Position numbers and translations under genes: made by a program. Positions 52,807 to 62,100 of a DNA stretch of 64,000 bases are shown piece after piece (the first letter of the stretch is position 1; the number at the start of each line of letters is the position of its first letter). The stretch is taken from the NCBI RefSeq assembly GCF_020194175.1, contig NZ_JADYVX010000001.1:186001-250000 (forward strand), read 5' to 3'. This DNA comes from Bradyrhizobium sp. BRP22 (lineage in GTDB: Bacteria; Pseudomonadota; Alphaproteobacteria; Rhizobiales; Xanthobacteraceae). A model generated the notes under the pieces. It had not been told where the DNA came from and ran no database searches. It was given only the letters and a program-made list of their open reading frames with translations.

Positions 52807-53561
52807 GCTATTTCCGCGCCGAAAATCTCTCGCTTCACTTCGGCGGCCTCAAGGCCGTCGATGCGGTGAGCTTCGCGGTCGAGAAGGGCGAGATCCTCTC
52901 GATCATCGGGCCGAACGGCGCAGGCAAAAGCTCGATCTTCAACCTGATCTCGCGCATCTATCCGCCGACCTCGGGAAAGATCTTCTTCGAGGATCAGGAC
53001 ATCACCGAGCAGCCGGCCTACGATATCGCCAAGCTCGGCATTGCCCGCACCTTTCAGAACATCGAACTGTTCGAGAATGCGACCGTGCTTTCCAATCTGC
53101 TGGTCGGCCGCCATCGCCATTCCACCACGCAGCTCTGGCAGGAATTATTGTTCCTGCCGAGTGTGCGCGCCACCGAGAAGGTGCATCGCCGCCGCGTCGA
53201 GCAGGTGATCGAGTTCCTCGATCTCGAACCTTACCGCGACAAGCTGATCTCCGGCCTTCCTTACGGCGTGCGCAAGGTGATCGAGCTGGCCCGCGCGCTG
53301 TGCTCGGAGCCGAAGCTGATCCTGCTGGACGAGCCGTCGTCGGGGCTGAATGTGGAAGAAACCGACGACATGTCGTTCTGGATCCGCGACATGAGGTCCG
53401 AGCTCGGCATCACCGTCCTGATGGTCGAGCACGACATGACGCTGGTGAACCGCGTCTCCGACCGCGTCATCGCGCTGAACTACGGCCGAGTGCTGGCGAT
53501 GGGCTCGCCTGCGGACGTGCAGCAGCATCCCGACGTCGTCGCGGCCTATCTCGGAGCTTGA
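52803..53561 (+). CDS. livG: Branched-chain amino acid-type ABC ATPase LivG
   Basis: A 252-aa ATPase. Walker A is [12 protein letters not shown], the LivG-specific [20 protein letters not shown] is present, the signature region reads [15 protein letters not shown] in place of the usual LSGGQ, and Walker B is [19 protein letters not shown] with the switch histidine in MVEHDM. LivG proteins commonly have the variant signature. The start codon overlaps the livM stop (ATGA) and livF begins 4 bases after the livG stop. Confidence 0.95.
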   Translation: MSYFRAENLSLHFGGLKAVDAVSFAVEKGEILSIIGPNGAGKSSIFNLISRIYPPTSGKIFFEDQDITEQPAYDIAKLGIARTFQNIELFENATVLSNLLVGRHRHSTTQLWQELLFLPSVRATEKVHRRRVEQVIEFLDLEPYRDKLISGLPYGVRKVIELARALCSEPKLILLDEPSSGLNVEETDDMSFWIRDMRSELGITVLMVEHDMTLVNRVSDRVIALNYGRVLAMGSPADVQQHPDVVAAYLGA

Positions 53562-53565
53562 TGCC

Positions 53566-54354
53566 ATGATTGCCGCGGTCATGCCCGAGACCATCCTGAA
53601 GCTCAGCAATATCGAGAGCTATTACGGGCCGATCATGGCCATCCGCGGCATCAGCCTGGAGGTGCCGCGCGGCAGGATCGTCACGCTGCTGGGCGCCAAC
53701 GGCGCCGGCAAGACCACGGTGTTGAAGACGATTTCCGGCATCCTCGATCCGCAAAAGGGCTCGATCGAGTTTCTTGGCAAACCGATCCAGCGCATGGAAG
53801 CCGACAAGATCGTGCGGCTCGGTCTGAGTCATGTGCCGGAAGGGCGGGAGGTGTTTCCGTTCCTGTCGGTGCGCGAGAACCTGATGATGGGCGCCTATCC
53901 GCGCAGCGACCGCGACGGCGTCGCCGAGGATCTTGACCGCGTCTATGGCTATTTCCCGCGGCTGAAGGAGCGGATCGACCAGCCGGCCGGCCAGCTCTCC
54001 GGCGGCGAGCAGCAGATGCTCGCGATCGGGCGGGCGCTGATGAACCGGCCGACGCTGCTGCTGCTGGACGAGCCGTCGCTGGGGCTGTCGCCGATCCTGG
54101 TGAAGGAGATCTTCACCATCATCCGCCGGGTCAATGAAGAGCAGGGCATGTCGATCCTCCTGGTCGAGCAGAACGCCAAGGTTGCGCTGGAGACCGCGCA
54201 TTACGGCTATGTGCTGGAGATCGGCCGTATCGTGATGAACGACACCTGCGAGCGGCTGATGCATTCAAAGGATATCCAGGAGTTCTATCTCGGCGCCAAG
54301 GAGGCGGGTGCGCGGGGGGAGCGGCGCTGGAAAAAGAAGAAAACATGGCGTTGA
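53566..54354 (+). CDS. livF: Branched-chain amino acid-type ABC ATPase LivF
   Basis: A 262-aa ATPase, partner of LivG. Walker A is GANGAGKTTVLKTISG, the signature is LSGGEQQMLAIGRALM and Walker B is LLLLDEPSLGLSPILVKEIF; GLSHVPEGREVFPFLSVREN is a LivF family marker. The C-terminal end is extended by a basic stretch (RGERRWKKKKTWR), unlike compact LivF proteins. ATG 53566 gives a short leader; ATG 53581 (MPETILKL) is an alternative start. It is followed after about 90 bases by an acyl-CoA ligase. Confidence 0.95.
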   Translation: MIAAVMPETILKLSNIESYYGPIMAIRGISLEVPRGRIVTLLGANGAGKTTVLKTISGILDPQKGSIEFLGKPIQRMEADKIVRLGLSHVPEGREVFPFLSVRENLMMGAYPRSDRDGVAEDLDRVYGYFPRLKERIDQPAGQLSGGEQQMLAIGRALMNRPTLLLLDEPSLGLSPILVKEIFTIIRRVNEEQGMSILLVEQNAKVALETAHYGYVLEIGRIVMNDTCERLMHSKDIQEFYLGAKEAGARGERRWKKKKTWR

Positions 54355-54444
54355 GAGGGACTTGACGATAGATTGAAGGCCTGTCGCGGAAAGATCGGCG
54401 CAAAAGCCGGCGGTCGCGACGGGCGAGGAGAGGAGGGAACGGGC

Positions 54445-56283
54445 ATGGCCGGAGCGGCGGTGCTGACGGTCGCCGACACGATCGCGAGGAGTTTTCTTCT
54501 GGCGGTGGAGACGCGCGGCGACAGGCCCGCGATCCGCGAGAAGAAGTTCGGCATCTGGCAGCCGACGAGCTGGCGCGAGTGGCTGCAGATCTCCAGGGAT
54601 ATCGCCTACGGCCTGCATGCCATCGGCTTCCGTCCTGGCGATGTCGCCTCCATCATCGCCAACGCGGTGCCGGAATGGGTCTATGCCGATATGGGCATTC
54701 TCTGCGCCGGCGGCGTCTCGTCCGGCATCTACCCGACGGACTCGTGGGTCCAGGTCGAATATCTCATCAACGATTCGCGCACCCGCGTGGTCTTCGCGGA
54801 AGACGAGGAGCAGCTCGACAAGCTGCTCACCTGCCGCTCGCGCTGCCCGACGCTGGAGCGGATCGTCGTGTTCGACATGGAGGGTCTGAGCGGCTTCTCC
54901 GATCCCATGGTGATGTCGCTTGCCGAATTCACCGCGCTCGGCCGCAATCATGCCCAGGGCAGAGAGGCGCTGTGGGACCAGATGATCGGAAGCCGGACGA
55001 GCTCCGATCTTGCGATCCTCGTCTACACCTCGGGCACCACAGGTCCGCCGAAGGGCGCGATGCACGCCAACCGCAGCGTGACGCACCAGATGCGCCACGC
55101 CAACGACCTGTTCCCGTCGACCGATCACGAGGAGCGGCTGGTGTTCCTGCCGCTCTGCCATGTCGCCGAGCGCGTCGGCGGTTATTACATCTCGGTCGCG
55201 CTGGGATCGGTGATGAATTTCGCCGAAAGCCCTGAGACCGTGCCGGACAATCTGCGCGAGGTGCAGCCGACCGCCTTCCTCGCCGTGCCCAGAGTCTGGG
55301 AGAAATTCTATTCCGGCATCACCATTGCGCTGAAGGATGCGACCCCGCTCCAGAACTGGGTTTATCGCCGCGCGATGGCGATCGGCTATCGCATCACCGA
55401 CTGCCGGCTGGAAGGCGAGCAGCCGGCGCTGCCGCTGCGCTTTGCCAACCGGCTGGCCTATTGGCTGGTGTTCCGCAACATCCGCCGCATGCTCGGGCTC
55501 GACCGCTGCCGGATCGCGTTCACCGGCGCCGCGCCGATCGCGCCCGACCTGATCCGCTGGTACCTCGCGCTCGGCATCGACATGCGCGAGGTCTATGGCC
55601 AGACCGAGAATTGCGGCGTCGCCACCATCATGCCGACCGAACGCATCAAGCTCGGCTCGGTCGGCAAGGCCGCGCCCTGGGGCGAGGTGATGATCTGCCC
55701 GAGGGGCGAGATCCTCATCCGCGGCGACTTCCTGTTCATGGGTTATCTGAACCAGCCGGAGAGGACTGCCGAGACCATCGACGCCAGGGGCTGGCTGCAT
55801 ACCGGTGATGTCGGCGCGATCGACAACGAGGGCTACGTCAAGATCACGGACCGGATGAAGGACATCATCATCACATCAGGCGGCAAGAACATCACGCCGT
55901 CGGAGATCGAGAACCAGCTCAAATTCTCCCCCTATGTTTCGGACGCGGTGGTGATCGGCGACAAGCGGCCTTACCTCACCTGTCTCGTGATGATCGACCA
56001 GGAGAATGTCGAGAAATACGCCCAGGACCACGACATCCCCTTCACCAACTACGCAAGCCTGTGCCGCGCGGCGGAGATCCAGGATCTGATCCACCGCGAG
56101 ATCGAGGCGGTGAACGCCAATTTCGCCCGCGTCGAGACCATCAAGAAATTCTATCTGATCGAGCGCCAGCTCACGCCGGAGGACGAGGAATTGACGCCGA
56201 CCATGAAGCTGAAGCGCAGCTTCGTGAACAAGCGTTACGCGGCCGAGATCGAGGCGATGTACGGCGAGCGCGCGGTCGCCTAG
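54445..56283 (+). CDS. Long-chain acyl-CoA synthetase-type AMP-binding ligase
   Basis: A 612-aa enzyme of the acyl-adenylate-forming superfamily, converting a carboxylic acid, ATP and CoA to an acyl-CoA. Motif order: P-loop ILVYTSGTTGPPKGAMHANR, IAFTGAAPIAPDLIRWYLAL, the adenylate motif EVYGQTENCG, the hinge WLHTGDVGAIDNEGYVKITD, and DIIITSGGKNITPSEIENQL at the C-terminal domain. This matches long-chain FadD-like enzymes. ATG 54445 has AGGAGGG seven bases upstream; the open frame to 54373 is less likely. Its position between livF and livK suggests it activates the acid imported by this transporter. The substrate chain length is unknown. Confidence 0.93.
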   Translation: MAGAAVLTVADTIARSFLLAVETRGDRPAIREKKFGIWQPTSWREWLQISRDIAYGLHAIGFRPGDVASIIANAVPEWVYADMGILCAGGVSSGIYPTDSWVQVEYLINDSRTRVVFAEDEEQLDKLLTCRSRCPTLERIVVFDMEGLSGFSDPMVMSLAEFTALGRNHAQGREALWDQMIGSRTSSDLAILVYTSGTTGPPKGAMHANRSVTHQMRHANDLFPSTDHEERLVFLPLCHVAERVGGYYISVALGSVMNFAESPETVPDNLREVQPTAFLAVPRVWEKFYSGITIALKDATPLQNWVYRRAMAIGYRITDCRLEGEQPALPLRFANRLAYWLVFRNIRRMLGLDRCRIAFTGAAPIAPDLIRWYLALGIDMREVYGQTENCGVATIMPTERIKLGSVGKAAPWGEVMICPRGEILIRGDFLFMGYLNQPERTAETIDARGWLHTGDVGAIDNEGYVKITDRMKDIIITSGGKNITPSEIENQLKFSPYVSDAVVIGDKRPYLTCLVMIDQENVEKYAQDHDIPFTNYASLCRAAEIQDLIHREIEAVNANFARVETIKKFYLIERQLTPEDEELTPTMKLKRSFVNKRYAAEIEAMYGERAVA

Positions 56284-56411
56284 GCGCGACGGTTTTCTCC
56301 GTCTCGCCGTCCTTGCGAGGAGAGGTGCGCAGACGAGGTCAAGAGAAAGGCGAAGGAGCCCAGACAGGCCCGATCCTTCGCTCGATATGGGCCATGGAGA
56401 GGAGGATCATT

Positions 56412-57611
56412 ATGTCGAAAGCGTTCAGGGCATTGGGCCTTGCGGTGGGTGCGCTGGCGCTGACCCACCTGCCGGCGTCAGCGCAAACCAAGGTCACCAA
56501 CGAAGGCATCTCGGCGAACGAGATCGTCATCGGCACCCATCAGGATTTGTCCGGGCCGATCAAGGTCTGGGGCGTGCCGGTTTCCAACGGCATGAAGATG
56601 GCGGTGGAGGAGATCAACGCCGCCGGCGGCATCACCGGCCGCAAGATCAAGATGATCCTGGAGGACAGCGGTTACGATCCGAAGAAGGCGGTGCTGGCTT
56701 CGCAGAAGATGGTCGAACGCGACAAGATCTTCGCGATGATCGGCCCGATGGGGTCGCCGACCGTGCTGGCCGCGCAGGACGTGCTGTTCGATGCCGGCGT
56801 GCTCCAGCTCTTCCCGCTGACGGCGGCCGAATTCACCTTCAAGTTCGATCCGAACAAGCCGCAGGAGCGGCTCAAGTTCAACAACCTGCTGCCCTATGTC
56901 GAGAGCACGCGCGCCGCGCTCAAATACATGGTGGAGCAGAAGAACCCGAAGAAGCCCTGCATCATGTATCAGGATGACGAGTACGGCAAAAACGTGCTCG
57001 ACGGCTTCACCCAGCAGGTCGCGGCGATGAAGCTGCAGCCGGCCTCGATCACCAGCTACAAGCGCGGCGCCTCCGACTTCAGCGCCCAGGTCGCCAAGAT
57101 GAAGTCCGATGGCTGCGACCTCGTCGTGCTCGGCACCGTGATCCGCGAGACCATCGGCGCGATGAGCGAAGCCAAGAAGCTCGGCTGGGACGTGACCTTC
57201 CTCGGCTCGACGCCGACCAACGTGCTCGAAGTGCCGGCGCTCGGCAAGGAAGCGGTGGAGGGCCTCTATGCGGCGTCAGGCTTCGAGATTCCCTATGAGG
57301 ACACCGCCAAGGGCAAGGTGAAGGATTGGCTCCTCAACTACAAGAAGATGTTCGGCACCGACGCCAATACGCAGGCGATGATCGGCTACAACGCGGTGAC
57401 GACGTTTGCCTTCTACGCGCAGAAGGCCGGCAAGGATCTGACCGGCCAGAAGATGCTGGATTCGCTTGAGTCGGGCGAAAAATTCCTCGACATTTTCAAT
57501 TCGCCGCCGACCAAGTTCTCCAAGACTGACCACCTCGCCAACACCATCACCCAGGTGCAGCAGATCAAGAACGGCCGTTGGGTGCTGATGAAGGACAGCC
57601 TGTCGTTCTGA
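56412..57611 (+). CDS. livK: Periplasmic substrate-binding protein LivK-type
   Basis: A 399-aa periplasmic binding protein for the LivHMGF importer. The signal peptide (ALGLAVGALALTHLPASAQ, cleavage near SAQ-T) is followed by the Venus-flytrap fold: IVIGTHQDLSGPIKVWGVPV, NGMKMAVEEINAAGGITGRK and RDKIFAMIGPMGSPTVLAAQ. ATG 56412 has GGAGG six bases upstream; the frame open to 56061 lies inside the ligase gene and is not real. The next gene is the convergent LapG-like protease, with a palindromic repeat between the stops. Confidence 0.95.
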   Translation: MSKAFRALGLAVGALALTHLPASAQTKVTNEGISANEIVIGTHQDLSGPIKVWGVPVSNGMKMAVEEINAAGGITGRKIKMILEDSGYDPKKAVLASQKMVERDKIFAMIGPMGSPTVLAAQDVLFDAGVLQLFPLTAAEFTFKFDPNKPQERLKFNNLLPYVESTRAALKYMVEQKNPKKPCIMYQDDEYGKNVLDGFTQQVAAMKLQPASITSYKRGASDFSAQVAKMKSDGCDLVVLGTVIRETIGAMSEAKKLGWDVTFLGSTPTNVLEVPALGKEAVEGLYAASGFEIPYEDTAKGKVKDWLLNYKKMFGTDANTQAMIGYNAVTTFAFYAQKAGKDLTGQKMLDSLESGEKFLDIFNSPPTKFSKTDHLANTITQVQQIKNGRWVLMKDSLSF

Positions 57612-57627
57612 GAGAGCATACACGCGC

Positions 57628-57711
57628 CGTCATTGCGAGCGAAGCGAAGCAATCCATGTCGCCCCACGCGGAGAGATGGATTGCTTCGTGGCTGCGCTCC
57701 TCGCAATGACG
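57628..57711. repeat. Complete CGTCATTGCGAG palindrome between convergent genes
   Basis: CGTCATTGCGAG and CTCGCAATGACG bound an 84-base element with an internal AAGCAATCCAT / ATGGATTGCTT inverted pair. It sits between the livK stop and the convergent protease gene stop and could terminate both. A half copy is at 44381-44407. Confidence 0.8.
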
Positions 57712-57731
57712 AATAGCGTTGGTTGCGTTGG

Positions 57732-58466
57732 CTACTGCAGCGTGGCCTCGGCCACGAGTGGAATGTCCGTGTAGCGCCGGACGCCGGCCTCATCGACCAC
57801 GAAGGTCGGCCGGTAGTTCCTGACGTCCGTATCGGCGACCATCATCATGCGGCGGTTGTCCAGTGTCAGCCACTGGCCGTCGAGCCGGGCCGCGGCCACC
57901 GCATGATCCTCGCCGCGCAGCGTGTCGTGCATGATCACGATCCGCAGGTCTTCCGGTGCCATACCGGCCAGACGCAGCGCGACGAACTTGGCGATCGCGT
58001 AGTCCTCGCAATCGCCGGCGCCGTTCGCAAAGCTCGTCAGCGGCGAAGCCCAGAGATCGATCGCGCCATATTGCACGAGATCGTCCGCCGGCCTGATCGC
58101 GAGATTGATCGCGCGGTTGATCTCGCCGAGCCGGGCGCGGCCGTCTCTAGCCTTCGCGTCGTTGACGACAGCAAGGAATTTCAGCGCGGCCGGCGAGACG
58201 CAGCCCTCGCGGTCGCCCTCGCACAGCGCGAGCTGTACGAGATCGTCGGCGAGCCGGCGCTGCAGGCCGAGCCATTTGTCGCGCAACCCGCCGTCCGAGA
58301 GGAGGGCGGTCGCACGTCCGAACGGCTCGATTGATTTCTTGATCAGGACTGCGCCAGCCGGCGACAGCGGCGTCCCGGCGCTGACCTGCGCCGCCGGTGC
58401 AAGCCAAAGCAGGCCGCAGGCGAGCATGAGCGCGCGCAGCGCGCCCGAATAACCGAACATTCCCAT
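57732..58466 (-). CDS. LapG-like periplasmic transglutaminase-like cysteine protease (BTLCP family)
   Basis: A 244-aa exported protein (signal peptide LRALMLACGLLWLAPAAQVS). The transglutaminase-like domain has all three catalytic residues: Cys153 in GAGDCEDYAIAKFVALR, His188 in GEDHAVAAA and Asp203 in LTLDNRRMMM. Family members include LapG, which cuts the N-terminus of RTX adhesins to release them from the cell. ATG 58466 follows AGGGGG at good distance. It is divergent from a giant RTX adhesin gene, 667 bases away. This is the basis for the adhesin-processing hypothesis, though this family is also common without such a role. Confidence 0.9.
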   Translation of the reverse strand: MGMFGYSGALRALMLACGLLWLAPAAQVSAGTPLSPAGAVLIKKSIEPFGRATALLSDGGLRDKWLGLQRRLADDLVQLALCEGDREGCVSPAALKFLAVVNDAKARDGRARLGEINRAINLAIRPADDLVQYGAIDLWASPLTSFANGAGDCEDYAIAKFVALRLAGMAPEDLRIVIMHDTLRGEDHAVAAARLDGQWLTLDNRRMMMVADTDVRNYRPTFVVDEAGVRRYTDIPLVAEATLQ

Positions 58467-59133
58467 GTGACACCCCCTGTCCGGGCATCGGCGGCATTCG
58501 CCCGCGCGTGACCGGATCGTTTCGCGGGCAGAGGATTGCGTGGGAGCGCTTGCGATCTGGTTTAAGGAGGGCGGCTCGGCCGCGGAAATGCGGAAGAGGC
58601 TGAAGCCGGTCTCGCCAAACCGTCGAAAATTTTATCGATCTTGCTAACCCGTGGTCGAACCTTCTGGGGGGTCACGATGTCTTATGCTTGATGTCTGCTT
58701 AACCGGCGCTCGTTCCTGGGCGAGGCTGGCGCAACGGCATCCGATGTCGTCGGACGCATCAGGCGGCCGAGCTTTCTGCACATATGGCTAACGGGGCGGC
58801 GGTCCATTTGATTAGTAATCTAGATCACATTGGGCAGCCGAACGGCAGTGTACGCTGGCCTGGCGGGGCGGACGGCCGGCAGTCGAAATCATCCTTCCAT
58901 CCCAAGAAGTAATTGAATTTACTTCTATTTTCCGCAAGTTGAATGGAAGCTCCATGCACTTTTCAGGCAACAACATGCGTCGGATCAAATCTGCTTCGCG
59001 CCGGGCCGGGCGAAGACTTCTCGATCACGCCGCCAATAGGACTCGCACTCGGCGTGCGTGCTTTCGCGTGGTTTCTCCTAATGATATGTGTAGGTTCGTC
59101 TTAGGAAATTTGCATTTTTATTAACTGTTTCTG
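58467..59133. other. 667-base divergent gap before the RTX adhesin
   Basis: No gene is supported here; the 61-codon frame at 58939-59124 has no conserved features. The region becomes AT-rich toward the adhesin (58900-58930 and 59090-59130), as expected for regulated promoters. It carries two palindromes: GATTA-G-TAATC at 58810-58820 and AGAAGTAA-TTGAAT-TTACTTCT at 58905-58926. A long 5-prime untranslated leader of the adhesin mRNA is possible. Confidence 0.5.
58905..58926. promoter_or_regulatory. Palindromic operator candidate upstream of the RTX adhesin
   Basis: AGAAGTAA-TTGAAT-TTACTTCT is a perfect inverted repeat with 8-base arms and a 6-base centre, in an AT-rich patch about 210 bases before the adhesin start. 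Its symmetry suits a dimeric regulator, but no candidate protein is encoded beside it. Confidence 0.5.
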
Positions 59134-62100
59134 GTGACGGCATTGAATTACGCCGGCAAGTTTGGGTCGAGTGGGGTGGGGTCTCTTTCCAGCGCACATG
59201 CCGATCTCGATTCGTTTTCATTCCGCGCTGACCACGCGGACAGCTTTACCGTTCCTGACGCGCATCTTCTGTTCTCCGGCAACTTCCACAAATCCGGCAA
59301 TGATCTCGTCATTTCCGACGACCTGCATCGCGTGGTGGTGCCGAATTACTTCCATGGCGACAAGCACCCGATACTGCTTTCCCCCGAAGGGGCGTCGCTG
59401 GATCCGAAGGTCGTCGACGCGCTGACCGGACACACGGTTTACGCCCAGGCGGGAACGCCGCCGGCCGCAGATCTGGTCGGCCATATCGCCAAGATGACCG
59501 GCAGCGCCAGCGTGGTGCGCAGCGGCGTCACCCTCGAACTGCAGAATGGCGACGCGGTGTATCAGAACGATCTGGTGCAGACCGGTAGCGGCTCCACACT
59601 CGGTCTCGTCCTGAACGATGGCACCACGTTCAATCTCAACGCCAATGCGCGGCTGATGTTGAACGAGCTCACCTATGACGCCAGCAGCAGTTCGAACTCG
59701 TCGCTGATAACGCTGGTGCAGGGCGCCGCCAGCTTCGTCGCCGGCCAGGTGGCCAAGTCCGGTGACATGAAGGTGGCGACGCCGATCGCGACCATGGGCA
59801 TCCGCGGCACCGCGGTCATTCTCGACATCTCGACAGTCGACGGCTCGGTGTCGATTTCGGTCATCGACCAGCAGGACAATCAGGTCCACGCGGTGCAGGT
59901 GTTCAACACGCGCGGCGTTTTGATCGGCACGGTGACCAGCAATGGCAGCATCCTGAACCTGACGCCGACCGCGGCTTTCGAGCTGATCGCGCGGGAGAGC
60001 GCCAAGACACTGGCGCAGGTTGCGCAGGAATTCGCGACCTTCCAGGCGGTGCTCAATACCTATGACATCCGGAAGGCGATCGACCCGAACCTGCCGCAGC
60101 ACACCGAGAACAACGCCGATCCGCAGACGAGATATGCATCGTACGGCAGCTCCACGGGCGCCGATTCGCCGGGCACCGAATTCGTTTCGGTGTTCGGCAG
60201 TGGCAGCGTTGATACGACCGGCACCGGCACCAAGACCTTTATCGTCAAGATAGGTAACGTGGGTACGGAAGGAAGCACGAGCTTCCTGCAGGACGCGGGC
60301 CTTCCGCCGCAGCCGCCGGAGCAGCAGCAGATTAACGGCAGTGCCGCGGGCAGCGTAGTTGAGGATCAGGCGACGATCGTAACCGGCACGCTGGCGGTGC
60401 AAAACGTCAACGGCGCGCAAATCTTCCAGCCAGTGCCATCCTCGGCGCTGGCCGGTCGTTATGGCAACTTCACGTTCGACGCGAACACCGGCGCATGGAC
60501 TTATACACTGGTCCATGAGGTGGCGAACCAACTCGCGGAAGGGCAGGTCGTGCACGACACGCTGACGGTGATGTCGGCAGACGGCACCCCGCGGGTCATC
60601 GACGTCACGGTCACCGGTTCGAACGATATACCGACGGTGGCGTCCGGAACGGTTGCAGATCGCACGATCGTGGTGACCGCTTCCACTTCCGGCAACGATC
60701 GCGTCAGTCCGGAACTCGCTGCTCGGCTTAACGCGCCAGGGTTGATTAGTGATCTTCCCGGAGGTTCCGCTTATGGAGCAGCGGCGCTTGCTCCGGGCGA
60801 CGACAACTCATCCGTCGCGATCAATGTCACCTCGGTGTTCGGCGCGCAGGGCATCAATTTCTTTGGCCACTACTACACCTCGCTTTACATCAACAACAAC
60901 GGCAACATCACGTTCGGTTCGCCGACGGCCACTTACACGCCGAGCGCGATCAATGCAGGTCTGTACAATCCGATCATCGCGGTGTTCTGGGCCGACGTCG
61001 ACACGCGTGGCGGCGGAGCGGTCTATTACGATCTGGATGAAATCAACGGCGTGATGACCATCACGTGGGACCGCGTTGGATACTACTCATATGGAACGGA
61101 CAAGCTCAATTCATTCCAACTGGTGCTGATTGACCAGGGCAACGGGAATTTCGACATCCAGTATCGCTACGGCGATATTCAGTGGACGACGGGTGGGGCA
61201 AGCGGCGGCTCTGGCGGCCTCGGCGGAATCCCGGCGCGTATCGGCTATTCGGCCGGCGACGGCACGCACTATTACGAGCTGCCGCAATCCGGAAACCAAT
61301 CTGCACTGCTCGATCTTTCGGGGACGGACGGCAATACGGGCATCGACGGTGTCGACCAGTTCGAAGTGCGGAACGGTGACGTCATCTCATCGTCCCTGAC
61401 GACGACCGGCACGATCAATTTCTCTGATCCCGACCTTACCGATACTCACAACGTCCTTAGTGTAACCTATGTCGGTTCCGACCAGCCGCTCGGAACCCTG
61501 ACTCTGGTCAAGCAGGCCGACACCACGGGTACTGGTACAGGCGGGCAATTCGTCTGGACCTACACCGCCGATCCTGCGGATGTGCGCGCTGCGCTCGGCG
61601 GGCTGCCGAACCACAGCAAGGTCGAAACCTTCAACGTCGTGATCAGCGACGGACATGGCGGAACGTTCACGCAGACTGTCTCCGTTACGCTGAACGAGCC
61701 CGACAATCATGCGCCGGTCGTCTCCGGTGCCGTGATCGGATCGGCGACGGAAGATGGCGCGGCCAGCATTCTGGATGCACTCGCCAACGCATCCGATGTC
61801 GACCAGCATGCATTGACGGTCGTGGACGTTCCGAGCCAGCTTCCGCCCGGCGTATCGTATGACGCGAACTCGCATGCATTCACGCTCGATCCCAGCGCCA
61901 GCGCCTACCAGCATCTTGCGGCCGGCGAGCCAACGACGGTGACCGTCCACTATGGCGTCTCCGACGGCACACTCGTCACGCCGGCTTCGGCCTCCTGGAC
62001 GATCACCGGCACCAATGATGCGCCCGTCGCAATACCAGTGACATTGGCGAACGGCACCGAAGATGCGCCTTACATCGTTTGTGCCTCCGCTCTCCTGGCC

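Noticed and set aside
58797..58835. A CRP/FNR-type operator near ATTAGTAATCTAGATCACA
   Set aside because: Only one half resembles TGTGA/TCACA; the other half does not match, so it was not listed as a binding site.
58939..59124. A 61-codon frame upstream of the RTX adhesin
   Set aside because: There is no ribosome binding site and no conserved-looking sequence; it overlaps the AT-rich promoter region.
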